Shown in pieces: positions 51,876 through 60,308 of a DNA stretch of 64,000 nucleotides. Position 1 is the stretch's first letter, and every line of letters begins with the position of its first letter. The stretch lies in contig NZ_JBDJAF010000002.1 of assembly GCF_039652555.1 (NCBI RefSeq), positions 124,001 to 188,000 of the forward strand. Direction: 5' to 3'. Both the position numbers and the translations under genes were made by a program. The notes below the pieces were generated by a model, which worked only from the letters and a program-made list of their open reading frames with translations, made no database searches and was not told the origin of the DNA. This DNA is from Parafrigoribacterium mesophilum. GTDB taxonomy: Bacteria > Actinomycetota > Actinomycetes > Actinomycetales > Microbacteriaceae.

Positions 51876-52051
51876 CGGTGGTTGAGGTCCGTCGACACCG
51901 CGCCACGTTCGGTGCACGGGCTCGTCGAGATCCGCACATCCGGTGGTCGAGCCCCGTCGAGATCCGCACTGAATCCGGTCTCCGGTGGTCGAGCCCCGTC
52001 GAGATCCGCACTGAATCCTGATTCCGGTGGTCGAGCCCCGCCGAGACCGCG
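51876..52051 (+). repeat. array of five GGTGGTCGAGCC-type repeats
   Basis: Five related units start at 51876, 51911, 51940, 51982 and 52024. The third and fourth are identical over 35 bases (from CCGGTGGTCGAGCCCCGTCG) and 42 bases apart; the others diverge. The array fills most of the 302-base gap between dhaK and the acetyltransferase gene; apart from it nothing was seen there. Confidence 0.85.
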
Positions 52052-52065
52052 CGTGTCCCTCGGCC

Positions 52066-52662
52066 CTAGCTTTCCGTTTCCCACCAGCGCGGTGTGCCCG
52101 GTGGGGGAGCCGGCCAGCCCGGTTGCGGCACGGAGGGATCGCCGCGCCGCAGTACACCGTGCCAGGATCGCGGATACGAACCATCTCGCGCCGCAGTCGA
52201 CGCCGGGCCTGCTCCCGTATACGTGAAGCCGCAGCTGCGTGCCACCGACATCGAGGACCAATTGCCTTCCACGCAAGCCCAATTGACTTCCGTGACCCCG
52301 CCGACGCTGCTGGAAAACACCCACTCGGTGAGCAGCCGCACGGCGCGAGGCATGTATCCCCGGCCCCGGCGTTCAGCTCCCAACCAGAAGCCCAGGTCCG
52401 ACGTCGGCAACCGCAGCCCGATCACGCCGAGGAACACGCCGTCCGGATCCCGCAACGCCCACGTCAATTCACTGCCGTCCGCCCAGCCCTGCGGCACGAA
52501 CTCCCTCACGAAGTACTCGGCGTCGTCCCGGCGGTACGGCCACGGAATCGTGAGGAACCGCTCGAACACCGGGTCCTGGCAATACTGAAAGATCGCCGCT
52601 TCATCGGAGGAACGGAATTCATCGAGCCGCAGACCGGGAGCACTCAGGGTGAACGGCGACAT
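52066..52662 (-). CDS. GNAT family N-acetyltransferase, RimJ/RimL-like
   Basis: 198 residues: LSAPGLRLDEFRSSDEAAIFQYCQDP at the start is typical of RimJ/RimL-like enzymes (shown in part), acetyl-CoA loop ERRGRGYMPRAVRLL near 95, VNWACVEGNWSSMSVARSCGFTY in the last domain region. Acetylates a protein N-terminus or small amine; acceptor unknown. Proline-rich last 25 residues. ATG at 52662; 18 bases downstream of trpS stop, so possibly co-transcribed with it. Confidence 0.82.
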   Translation of the reverse strand: MSPFTLSAPGLRLDEFRSSDEAAIFQYCQDPVFERFLTIPWPYRRDDAEYFVREFVPQGWADGSELTWALRDPDGVFLGVIGLRLPTSDLGFWLGAERRGRGYMPRAVRLLTEWVFSSSVGGVTEVNWACVEGNWSSMSVARSCGFTYTGAGPASTAARDGSYPRSWHGVLRRGDPSVPQPGWPAPPPGTPRWWETES

Positions 52663-52680
52663 GGCGAATGCTGCTAGGTG

Positions 52681-53694
52681 TCAGGGCCGGGACTGGGGCA
52701 GCAGCCCGATCCGGTCATACACCTTGGCTAGCGTCACGTTGGCGATCGCCGCGGCGCGCTCGGCGTTGCCGGCCAGTACCCGGTCGAGTTCGGCCGGGTC
52801 GTCGAGCAGTTCCAGCGCACGCGAACGGATCGGCCCGAACCTGTCCACCACGATGTCCGCGAGGTCTTTCTTGAGGTCGCCGTATCCGTGTCCCCCGTAC
52901 TGCTGCTCGAGCTCCGGAATCGGTCGGTCGGCGAGCACCGAGTAGATCGTGAGCAGGTTCGCGATGCCAGGCTTCGCCTCCTGGTCGAATCGCACCTCCC
53001 GCTCGTCATCCGTCACCGCGGAGCGGATCTTCTTCGCACTGACCGACGGATCGTCCATCATCCACAGCACTCCCGACGTGGATGCGGCGGATTTGCTCAT
53101 CTTCGATGTGGGGTCCTGCAGGTCGTAGATCTTCGCCGTCTCCTTCAGGATCACCGCTTCGGGCACCACAAAGGTGTCTCCGAACCGGGAGTTGAACCGG
53201 GCGGCTAGGTCGCGGGTCAGCTCGACGTGCTGCCGCTGGTCGGCCCCTACCGGCACCACGCTCGCTCCGTACAGCAGGATGTCCGCTGCCATCAGCATCG
53301 GGTACGCGAACAGGCCAACGGTGGTCGACTCGGCGCCGTGCCGGGTCGACTTGTCCTTGAACTGGGTCATCCGGCCCGCCTCGCCGAACCCGGTGATGGT
53401 GTTGAGCACCCACGCGAGTTGCGGATGCGCGGCCACGTGCGACTGCACGAACAGTGTGGAGGCGGACGGGTCGATTCCGGCCGCGATGTACTGCGCCGCC
53501 GTGCGTCGGGTGTTCTCCCGCAGCTCGGCGGGATCCTGGGCGACGGTGATCGCATGCAGATCGACGATGCTGAACACGGCGTCGAATTCGGACTGCAGCT
53601 TCTTCCACTGCAGCAGTGCGCCCATGTAGTTGCCGATGTGCAGGCTGCCCGCGGAGGGTTGCATGCCGGAGAAGAGTCGGAGTTTGTCGGTCAT
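52681..53694 (-). CDS. trpS: tryptophanyl-tRNA synthetase
   Basis: Charges tRNA-Trp. 337 residues, normal bacterial length. Class I motifs: SGMQPSAGSLHIGNYMGAL near 9-27 with HIGN, and TSKMSKSAAST near 195 with KMSKS. Also VPVGADQRQHVELTRDLA. ATG start. Downstream acetyltransferase follows closely; upstream lies a long inverted repeat. Confidence 0.96.
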   Translation of the reverse strand: MTDKLRLFSGMQPSAGSLHIGNYMGALLQWKKLQSEFDAVFSIVDLHAITVAQDPAELRENTRRTAAQYIAAGIDPSASTLFVQSHVAAHPQLAWVLNTITGFGEAGRMTQFKDKSTRHGAESTTVGLFAYPMLMAADILLYGASVVPVGADQRQHVELTRDLAARFNSRFGDTFVVPEAVILKETAKIYDLQDPTSKMSKSAASTSGVLWMMDDPSVSAKKIRSAVTDDEREVRFDQEAKPGIANLLTIYSVLADRPIPELEQQYGGHGYGDLKKDLADIVVDRFGPIRSRALELLDDPAELDRVLAGNAERAAAIANVTLAKVYDRIGLLPQSRP

Positions 53695-53749
53695 GTGTCG
53701 ATTCTTTCAGTCATCAGTGGAACAAGTTCGCGAGTGCCATCCGCCGTCC

Positions 53750-53842
53750 CCCTCCGGAAATTCAGGAACTGGGGAGACGAGCATCCGAGGAATCCGGTGG
53801 GGGACCCCGAGGTGGCACGCATCTTCCTGAATTTCCGGGGGG
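53750..53842. repeat. inverted repeat with 19-bp arms
   Basis: CCGGAAATTCAGGAA (53754-53768) and TTCCTGAATTTCCGG (53824-53838) pair perfectly and extend by four more pairs, one of them G-U. The 55-base loop has smaller GC hairpins. It lies between the xthA stop and the trpS start, both on the minus strand, and could end the xthA transcript or be a mobile-type miniature element. Confidence 0.75.
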
Positions 53843-53885
53843 CGGAGAGAGAGGGGACGAGGCGGGCGGGGGCTGGGGTGGGTCG

Positions 53886-54743
53886 TCAGATGGCGTAGTC
53901 GACGACGACCGGCGTGTGGTCCGACCATCGCTGATCCCAGGACTGCGCGCGGTCCACGCGGTAGTCCTGCACGCGCTCCGCGAGGGCCGGGGTCGCCACG
54001 TGGTAGTCGAGCCGCCATCCGGTGTCGGTGTCGAAGGCCTTGCCGCGCCAGCTCCACCAGGTGTAGGGGCCGTCCACCTCGCCCGCCCAACGGCGGCCGA
54101 CATCCACCCACCCCAGGCCGGGTCCGACGCTGCCGTCCACGCCCGTGACCGGTTCGCCGACCGGCCCGAAGAACCGGTCGAAGTAGGCGCGCTCCTTGGG
54201 CAGGAACCCGGCGTTCTTGCGGTTGCCCTTCCAGTTGCGGATGTCGAGCTCCCGATGCCCGACGTTGAGGTCGCCGAGCACGACGGCGAGTTCCGAATGC
54301 GCCGCCAGCTCCGGCAGTCGGGCGGTCATCGCGTCGAGGAACTTGTACTTCTCCGCCTGCTTGGGCGTGCCGTCCGCACCGGAGTGCACGTAGGTGCTCA
54401 CCACAGTGACGATGTGGCCGTCCACCTGATAATCGGCCTCGAGCCAACGTCCGGCGCTGTCGAAGTCGGGGTCGCCGAGCTCCACGCGGTGAATGGATGC
54501 CCCGTGTCCATGAGCGCCGGCCCGGCTGGCCAATGCCACGCCGGCGCGACCCTTCGCGGTGGCCGGATCGTGCAGGATGTCCCACTTCGGCCCGAGCAGT
54601 TCCTCGAGGTCTTCTGTGGAGGCGCGCACCTCTTGGATGGCGAGGATGTCGACATCCCGGGTCTCCAGCCAGGCGGCCATGCCCTTGCGGTATGCGGCGC
54701 GGATGCCATTGGTGTTGATCGTGGCGATTCGCAGCGGCGGCAT
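53886..54743 (-). CDS. xthA: exodeoxyribonuclease III / AP endonuclease
   Basis: Base-excision repair nuclease acting at abasic sites. 285 residues of the EEP fold: RIATINTNGIRAA with the metal-binding Asn, LAIQEVRAS with Glu near 38, VVLGDLNVGH, RLDYHVATP and WSDHTPVVVDY with the catalytic Asp-His pair. ATG at 54743. 39 bases downstream of the BrkB-family gene on the same strand. Confidence 0.93.
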   Translation of the reverse strand: MPPLRIATINTNGIRAAYRKGMAAWLETRDVDILAIQEVRASTEDLEELLGPKWDILHDPATAKGRAGVALASRAGAHGHGASIHRVELGDPDFDSAGRWLEADYQVDGHIVTVVSTYVHSGADGTPKQAEKYKFLDAMTARLPELAAHSELAVVLGDLNVGHRELDIRNWKGNRKNAGFLPKERAYFDRFFGPVGEPVTGVDGSVGPGLGWVDVGRRWAGEVDGPYTWWSWRGKAFDTDTGWRLDYHVATPALAERVQDYRVDRAQSWDQRWSDHTPVVVDYAI

Positions 54744-54782
54744 GCCCTCCAGCTTACCGATCGGCCTCCGACGCTCCGGCTG

Positions 54783-55844
54783 TCAGCGGCGCCGGAACAA
54801 GCGGCGGAACCGCCGCCGCCACCAGCCGCCCGCGGAGGCCGCCGCCTGTTCGGCGGTTGCCTTCTCTGCTGCCTTCGCGGCTGCCTTCTCTGCGGCCACC
54901 CGCTCCGCCTCGCGCCGCTCCGCCGCGATCTCCGGATCGGCGACGATGCCGTCGTCGGCCATGCCGGTGGCGATCCACGAGGCGGTGAGCAGTATCACCT
55001 GGCAGACCAGGTTGAACCAGATCAGCAGTCCGATGATGACGGCGAAGGAGGCGAGCAACGGATTCCGGCTCGCGCCGCCCAGCAGTGCGCTGCCGAGCAC
55101 CTTCAGCACACCCAGGCCGACGGCGCCGAGCAACGCCCCGCCGAACAGGCGCCGCGACGGAATGGTCAGCCCGGACAGTAGCCGAAACAGCGCCGCCAAC
55201 ACCCCGGTGTCCAGCATCAGCATGAGCACCAGTCCGATCCCGCGGCCGACGACGGAGGCGACGACGGAGTGTTCGTCGACACCGAGCCAACCGAACACCA
55301 CTCCGAGCGCCTGTGTGCTCACCACCGACAGCGCCGCCGAGACGAGCAGGACGGCGCCGAAGCCGAGCGCGAGGCCGAAATCCTTGAGCTTCAGCAGCAG
55401 AAAGTTGGTGCGCTCCCCTGGGAGGTCGAACAGCGCGCGCACCGCGTCGCGTGCGGACGACAGCCAGCCCAGCCCGGTGAACAGCAACCCGACGGCCGCG
55501 ATGATGCCGGACCAGCCCAGGATGCTGGTTTGCAGCAGTTGGTCGACGGTTACGGCTCCCTTGCCGCTGCCGGTGTCGATAAGCCCGGGAATCGACGTGT
55601 TGATGGTGGCGAAGAACGCCGAACTCAGCTCCGGATTCGCGCGCAGGACCAGCCCGGCCACCGAGAACCCCAGCCACAGTGCGGCGAACACGGCAAATAT
55701 CGACTGGAACGACAGCCCGCCCGCCAGGATCGGACCGCGCCGCTCCTGGTATCTGAGGAACATCCGCACCGCTTTGAGTTTCTGCGCCCGGCCGATGAGT
55801 CGCTGCACGGCATTCGAAGGTGCGGATCCTTCGGCAGCCCTCAT
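54783..55844 (-). CDS. YihY/BrkB family inner-membrane protein
   Basis: 353 residues with six hydrophobic segments; GPILAGGLSFQSIFAVFAALW near the start and GGALLGAVGLGVLKVLGS later are characteristic of the YihY/BrkB (formerly ribonuclease BN) family. Function unresolved in the family. The C-terminal 70 residues are a charged Ala/Glu/Lys helix with AAEKAAAKAAEKATAE-type repeats ending in Arg-rich RRRFRRLFRRR. ATG at 55844; divergent from ptsI. Confidence 0.85.
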   Translation of the reverse strand: MRAAEGSAPSNAVQRLIGRAQKLKAVRMFLRYQERRGPILAGGLSFQSIFAVFAALWLGFSVAGLVLRANPELSSAFFATINTSIPGLIDTGSGKGAVTVDQLLQTSILGWSGIIAAVGLLFTGLGWLSSARDAVRALFDLPGERTNFLLLKLKDFGLALGFGAVLLVSAALSVVSTQALGVVFGWLGVDEHSVVASVVGRGIGLVLMLMLDTGVLAALFRLLSGLTIPSRRLFGGALLGAVGLGVLKVLGSALLGGASRNPLLASFAVIIGLLIWFNLVCQVILLTASWIATGMADDGIVADPEIAAERREAERVAAEKAAAKAAEKATAEQAAASAGGWWRRRFRRLFRRR

Positions 55845-55924
55845 GCGGTCAGCATAAGCGTAGGGCGCGTGGATCGCCCACCCCGATAGAGTGGCCGGAG
55901 GCGGCGAGGACGAAGAGAACAGCC

Positions 55925-57613
55925 ATGGAATTGCACGGTGTGGGCGTCGGTCGCGGTGTCGTGGTCGGCACGGTGCGCCGGATGCCCGACCCCCTGCCCG
56001 AACCTGCCGACGTACCGTTCCTCGGCGATCCGGTGCTCGAATTCGCGGCGGTGGTGGCGGCCCAACGCCACGTGGCGCAGGAACTTCTCGGCCGCGGCGC
56101 CCGCGCCGGCGCCCAGGCGCAGGCCATCCTCGACGCCGTGGCGATGATGGCGGAGGATCCCAGCCTGATCGCGCAGGTACGCCAACGGATTGAGGCGGGC
56201 GCCACCGGCGAACGCGCGGTGTTCGAGGCGTTCGCCGGATTCCAGACCACCTTGGAGGGGCTCGGCGGCCGATTCGCCGAACGCGCCGTCGACCTCGCCG
56301 ACGTCGCCGGCCGGGTCATCGCCCAGCTGCGCGGCGTGGGCGCGCCAGGAGTCCCGGTTTCCGAGCATCCGTTCATCCTCGTCGCGCCGGACCTCGCCCC
56401 CGCCGATGCGGCACTCCTCGATCCCGCGCTCGTGCTGGGACTGATCACCCGCGACGGCGGCCCCACCAGCCACACCGCTGTGCTGGCACGCGCGAAGTCG
56501 CTGCCGACAATCGTGGCGGTGGCGGAGGCGCTTGAGATCCAGGAGGGCACCGAGGTGCTGCTGGATGCCGCCGCCGGTGTGGTGCGGACCGACCCCAGCA
56601 CCGCGGAGCGGGCCGCAGCCGGCACACCACCGCCGGCCGCGCACTCCGACACGGCCGGCCGGACCGGCGCCCGCGCCGGCTCCCTGGCCGACGGCACCGC
56701 GGTGCCGCTGCTGGGCATCCTCGGATCCGCGGCGGACGCCGCAGACGCGCTCGACCGCGGTGCCGAGGGGATTGGGCTGTTCCGCACCGAGTTCCTCTAC
56801 CTGGACGCCGCATCCGCCCCCTCGATCGCCGACCAGCAGGCTCGATATCTGCAGCTGTTGCGGCACTTCCCAGGTAAGACCGTCATCGTTCGGTGCTTCG
56901 ATTCCGGCGCGGACAAGCCGCTGAAGTTCCTGCCAGTGCCCCGGGGCGAGAACCCGGCCCTGGGGATGCGCGGACTGCGGGCGCTGCGCGCCCACGAGCC
57001 GGTGCTGCGCGACCAGCTGACCGCGCTGGCGCGCGCCGGAGCCCAGGCCGACGCCGACCTGTGGGTGATGGCGCCGATCGTCACGGACCCGGAGCAGGCG
57101 GCCTACTTCGTCCGACTCGGGCACGACAGCGGCTTGTCCACCGTCGGCGTGATGGCCGAGGTGCCGTCGCTGGCGATCCTGGCCGACCAGGTGGCCGAGG
57201 TGGCGGACTTCATCAGCGTGGGCACCAACGACCTCACCCAGTACACGCTGGCGGCCGATCGGCAGTTGGGCGCCATGTCCGGGCTGCAGGACCCATGGCA
57301 TCCGGCGGTGCTGCGGCTGATCCAGCGGATCGGTGCCGCCGGCGCCGCAGCCGGCAAGCACATCAGTGTCTGCGGCGAGGCGGCAGCCGATCCGCAGCTC
57401 GCCGTGGTGCTCGTCGGGCTCGGCGCCACGACGCTGAGCATGGCACCGAACGCGCTGGGCGCCGTGCGGGATCAACTGGCCCAGGTCACGCTCGAGAAGG
57501 CCCGGGAACTGGCCGCCACCGCGCTGCAGGCGCGCTCCGCAGCCGAAGCGCGCGGCAGCATCCGACATTTCTTTGCCCCTGGCTCTACCGCTCCGGAGCA
57601 AAACCCGGCATAA
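55925..57613 (+). CDS. ptsI: PTS Enzyme I (phosphoenolpyruvate-protein phosphotransferase)
   Basis: Transfers phosphate from PEP to HPr. 562 residues, full length: N-terminal domain with His in GGPTSHTAVLARA, GIGLFRTEFLYLD, SGADKPLKFLP, GTNDLTQYTLAADR and active Cys in SVCGEAAADP. ATG at 55925; a longer open frame upstream overlaps the divergent gene. No HPr gene is next to it. It is the second Enzyme I in the window, after the one fused into DhaM. Confidence 0.94.
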   Translation: MELHGVGVGRGVVVGTVRRMPDPLPEPADVPFLGDPVLEFAAVVAAQRHVAQELLGRGARAGAQAQAILDAVAMMAEDPSLIAQVRQRIEAGATGERAVFEAFAGFQTTLEGLGGRFAERAVDLADVAGRVIAQLRGVGAPGVPVSEHPFILVAPDLAPADAALLDPALVLGLITRDGGPTSHTAVLARAKSLPTIVAVAEALEIQEGTEVLLDAAAGVVRTDPSTAERAAAGTPPPAAHSDTAGRTGARAGSLADGTAVPLLGILGSAADAADALDRGAEGIGLFRTEFLYLDAASAPSIADQQARYLQLLRHFPGKTVIVRCFDSGADKPLKFLPVPRGENPALGMRGLRALRAHEPVLRDQLTALARAGAQADADLWVMAPIVTDPEQAAYFVRLGHDSGLSTVGVMAEVPSLAILADQVAEVADFISVGTNDLTQYTLAADRQLGAMSGLQDPWHPAVLRLIQRIGAAGAAAGKHISVCGEAAADPQLAVVLVGLGATTLSMAPNALGAVRDQLAQVTLEKARELAATALQARSAAEARGSIRHFFAPGSTAPEQNPA

Positions 57614-57678
57614 TTGGGGCAGTTTCACCTTCCGCTCCATGGTGGGCATGGGGGGGGCGGGGATCCTGAGGGGGATCA

Positions 57679-59187
57679 GTGCTGCGTCACCCGAGACGAG
57701 ACCAGGCGACCGCGTCGGACGAGTCGTTGCTGGCCGGAGCGCGCGCCGGCGACAAGGGCGCGTTCGCCGAACTGTGGCAGCGTCACGCCCGTTCCGGCCT
57801 GCGGGTGGCCCGGCAGTTCACCTCGTCCCTGGACGCCGACGACCTCGTGGCGGAGGCATTCACGCAGATCTACCGCCAGGTGCTGGCCGGCGGCGGACCG
57901 AACGGATCATTCCGCCCGTATCTCTACACCACCATCCGGAATCTGGCGTGCCGGTGGGGCCGGGAGTCTCACGAGATCCCCATCGACGACCTGGATGGCA
58001 TCGAGGATCCGTTCGCGCTCGATGATCCCGCCGTCGCTGCACTCGACCGCAGTTTCACCGTACGGGCGTTCCGCAGTTTGCCGCAGCGCTGGCAGTCCGT
58101 GCTGTGGTACACCGAGGTCGAAGGCATGGACCCGCACGAGGTGGCACCACTGCTCGGATTGACCGCGAATTCGGTCGCGGCGCTGTCGTATCGCGCCCGG
58201 GAGGGTTTGCGCACCGCGTGGCTCCAAGCCCATATCTCGGACACCGTGACGGATGCCGACTGCCGCTGGGCGATCGACCGTCTCGGTGGCCACGCCCGGC
58301 ACGGGCTCAGTGCTCGCGAGGCCGAGCGGCTCGGCGAACACCTTCGGACCTGTGCGCGCTGCAGCATCATCTCGGAGGAAGTCGACGAGGTGGGCGCGCG
58401 GCTCGCCCTCGTTCTGCTGCCGCTGATTCTCGGCGGCGTGGCCGGCGGAGCGATGCTCGCCGGCGTTTCCGCGCCGACCGGTGCGGCAGCCGCGCAGCTG
58501 ATGCCGGCCATCCCGCCGGCCTTCCAGACCCTCGCCGGCACCGGACTCGGCACCGCTACCGCAGGGTTGTCGCTGGCTTCCGCCTTCAGCGCCCCGGCCC
58601 TCGTGGGCAGCCTGGCCATCGTGGTGGCACTGTCCGGCGGACTCGCCGCCTCCGTGACGTCACCGCCGCCGGCATCCGCCGACGCGGTCGCGGTGCAATC
58701 GGGTGCTGCCTCGGCGGGCTCAGACGGCCGAACCGCGCCCAGCACACCGGCACCGGACGGGGTGATTCACCCTATCGTCGACCCGGCTGCCGCGGTGATT
58801 CCGGAGGTGCGCACCCCGGCTGCGATCGTAGGCGACGTCGACGGGGCAGTCGATCGGGTGCTGGGAGCTGTTCCGGATGCCGTCGGTCCGACGGTGGAAT
58901 CGGTGACCGGCGCCGTGGACGCAACGGTCGGCACCGTCGCCGGCGCTGTGGACTCGACCGTTGACTCCGTCGCCGGCTCTGTCGACGCCGCGGCGGGTTC
59001 CGTCGGCGCGTTGACCGACGCGGCCGACGCGACGGTGGGGGCTGCCACCGACACGGTCGACGCGACGGTGGGCGCGAGCAACGACACGGTCGACGCGACG
59101 GTGGGCGCCGTCACCGGGGTTGTTGACTCCACAACATCCGAAGTCGCCACAGACGCCGGCGTCGTGCTTCCCGGGCTCTGGCGTTAG
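57679..59187 (+). CDS. ECF sigma factor fused to anti-sigma-like membrane region
   Basis: 502 residues. Region 2 (about 17-90, LWQRHARSGLRVARQFTSS, DDLVAEAFTQIYRQV) and region 4 (about 125-182, LPQRWQSVLWYTEVEGM, LGLTANSVAALSYRAREGL) form a complete ECF sigma factor. Then a zinc-type H-xxx-C-xx-C motif (His221, Cys225, Cys228) like anti-sigma ZAS domains, hydrophobic segments at about 242-262 and 303-325, and a tail of about 170 residues rich in Val, Asp, Ala and Thr with repeated VDATVGA. Membrane tethering would hold the sigma domain until a signal releases it. GTG start after GAGGGGG. No separate anti-sigma gene is adjacent. Confidence 0.85.
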   Translation: MLRHPRRDQATASDESLLAGARAGDKGAFAELWQRHARSGLRVARQFTSSLDADDLVAEAFTQIYRQVLAGGGPNGSFRPYLYTTIRNLACRWGRESHEIPIDDLDGIEDPFALDDPAVAALDRSFTVRAFRSLPQRWQSVLWYTEVEGMDPHEVAPLLGLTANSVAALSYRAREGLRTAWLQAHISDTVTDADCRWAIDRLGGHARHGLSAREAERLGEHLRTCARCSIISEEVDEVGARLALVLLPLILGGVAGGAMLAGVSAPTGAAAAQLMPAIPPAFQTLAGTGLGTATAGLSLASAFSAPALVGSLAIVVALSGGLAASVTSPPPASADAVAVQSGAASAGSDGRTAPSTPAPDGVIHPIVDPAAAVIPEVRTPAAIVGDVDGAVDRVLGAVPDAVGPTVESVTGAVDATVGTVAGAVDSTVDSVAGSVDAAAGSVGALTDAADATVGAATDTVDATVGASNDTVDATVGAVTGVVDSTTSEVATDAGVVLPGLWR

Positions 59188-59232
59188 CCGCAAAAACTTT
59201 CTTTAAGATTCCGCGTCATAATTCACCGGTTT

Positions 59233-59361
59233 CCGACTCTCTTCAACTGAGAGGGTAAGCAGTCAATAAATAAATAAGGTCGCAATACCGTTCGGGGACG
59301 GGGCGGCCTTCACACTAACAGGACCGTCAGCGCTTCTTCGGGTGATGCGCTGGCGGTCTTG
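59233..59361 (+). ncRNA. structured non-coding element, copy 1
   Basis: In order: CTCTC/GAGAG hairpin, AAGGTCGC (59276-59283) with GCGGCCTT (59303-59310) enclosing CCGT/ACGG around TCGGGG, then a long hairpin GGACCGTCAGCGC (59321-59333) with GCGCTGGCGGTCT (59347-59359) whose loop region reads TTCTTCGGGTGAT. Copy 2 repeats the same parts in the same order. No reading frame explains it. Which strand is transcribed is not known. Not recognised as a known RNA family. Confidence 0.5.
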
Positions 59362-59385
59362 TGCTGTGTGGAAATGATTCCTGAG

Positions 59386-59517
59386 AAACGCGACTGCCTT
59401 CAGCTGAGCGGGTGAAAAAAGCAGGTATGAATGGAAAGCCCACCGTTCGGGGACGGGCGGCTTTCAAGACAGAGGGCCGTACGCGCTTCTTCGGGTGAAG
59501 CGCCCACGGCCCTCTGT
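59386..59517 (+). ncRNA. structured non-coding element, copy 2, and probable sdh terminator
   Basis: Same architecture as copy 1: GAAAGCC (59434-59440) with GGCTTTC (59459-59465) around an identical ACCGTTCGGGGACGG core, then ACAGAGGGCCGT (59469-59480) with ACGGCCCTCTGT (59506-59517), containing the shared GCGCTTCTTCGGGTGA segment. The last hairpin lies 30 bases beyond the sdhB stop on the minus strand and can act as its terminator. The stems differ from copy 1 but keep pairing. Confidence 0.55.
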
Positions 59518-59546
59518 TGTTGCGGTGTGTGTTGCTGCGGTGTGCG

Positions 59547-60308
59547 TTACGGCTTGCCGCGCATGATCGCCTGCTTGACCTCGGCGATCGCCTGCGTGAT
59601 CTGGATGCCGCGCGGGCAGACATCCGTGCAGTTGAAGGTGGTGCGGCAGCGCCACACGCCCTCTTGGTCGTTGAGGATGTCCAGGCGCACCTGGGCGCCC
59701 TCGTCGCGCGAGTCGAAGATGAAACGGTGCGCGTTGACGATCGCTGCCGGGCCGAAGTACTGCCCGTCGGTCCAGAACACCGGGCACGACGAGGTGCACG
59801 CGGCGCAGAGGATGCACTTGGTGGAGTCGTCGAACGCGTTGCGCTGGGCGGGGGACTGCTTGCGCTCCTTGCCGTCGGCTGGCACGGTGCTGGACATCAG
59901 GAACGGCTGGATGGCGCGGAAGCTGTCGAAGAACGGCTCCATGTCCACGATCAGGTCCTTCTCCAGCGGCAGGCCTTTCAGCGCTTCGATGTAGATCGGT
60001 TTGCTGACATCCAGGTCTTTCAGCAGTGTCTTGCAGGCAAGCCGGTTGCGGCCGTTGATGCGCATCGCATCCGAGCCGCAGACGCCGTGCGCGCAAGAAC
60101 GGCGGAAGCTGAGGCTGCCGTCCTGCTCCCACTTGATCTTGTGCAGCGCGTCCAGCACGCGGTCGGTGGCGTGCATCTCAACATCGAAGTCCTGCCAGTG
60201 CGGCTCTTCGTCGACGTCGGGGTCGAAACGGCGGATGATCAAGGTTGCCGTGAAGGTAGGAACAACATCGTGCTCCATCGGCCCTTTCTCAAGCAGTGCA
60301 GTGCTCAT
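59547..60308 (-). CDS. sdhB: succinate dehydrogenase iron-sulfur subunit
   Basis: 253 residues carrying electrons from SdhA to the membrane subunits. 2Fe-2S motif RRSCAHGVCGSDAM near 69-82, and the Cys clusters CILCAACTSSCP near 165 with later CTDVCPRGI for the 4Fe-4S and 3Fe-4S centres. ATG shares one base with the sdhA stop (TAATG). Last gene of sdhCDAB. Confidence 0.96.
   Translation of the reverse strand: MSTALLEKGPMEHDVVPTFTATLIIRRFDPDVDEEPHWQDFDVEMHATDRVLDALHKIKWEQDGSLSFRRSCAHGVCGSDAMRINGRNRLACKTLLKDLDVSKPIYIEALKGLPLEKDLIVDMEPFFDSFRAIQPFLMSSTVPADGKERKQSPAQRNAFDDSTKCILCAACTSSCPVFWTDGQYFGPAAIVNAHRFIFDSRDEGAQVRLDILNDQEGVWRCRTTFNCTDVCPRGIQITQAIAEVKQAIMRGKP

Noticed and set aside
51776..52324. 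Minus-strand open frame of 182 codons across the repeat array
   Set aside because: Its codons derive from the short repeats and from the acetyltransferase gene read in another frame.
59233..59517. FMN, c-di-GMP or c-di-AMP riboswitch at the twin elements
   Set aside because: Short stretches look similar to parts of known classes, but the ordered conserved blocks of those classes are missing and no plus-strand gene follows.
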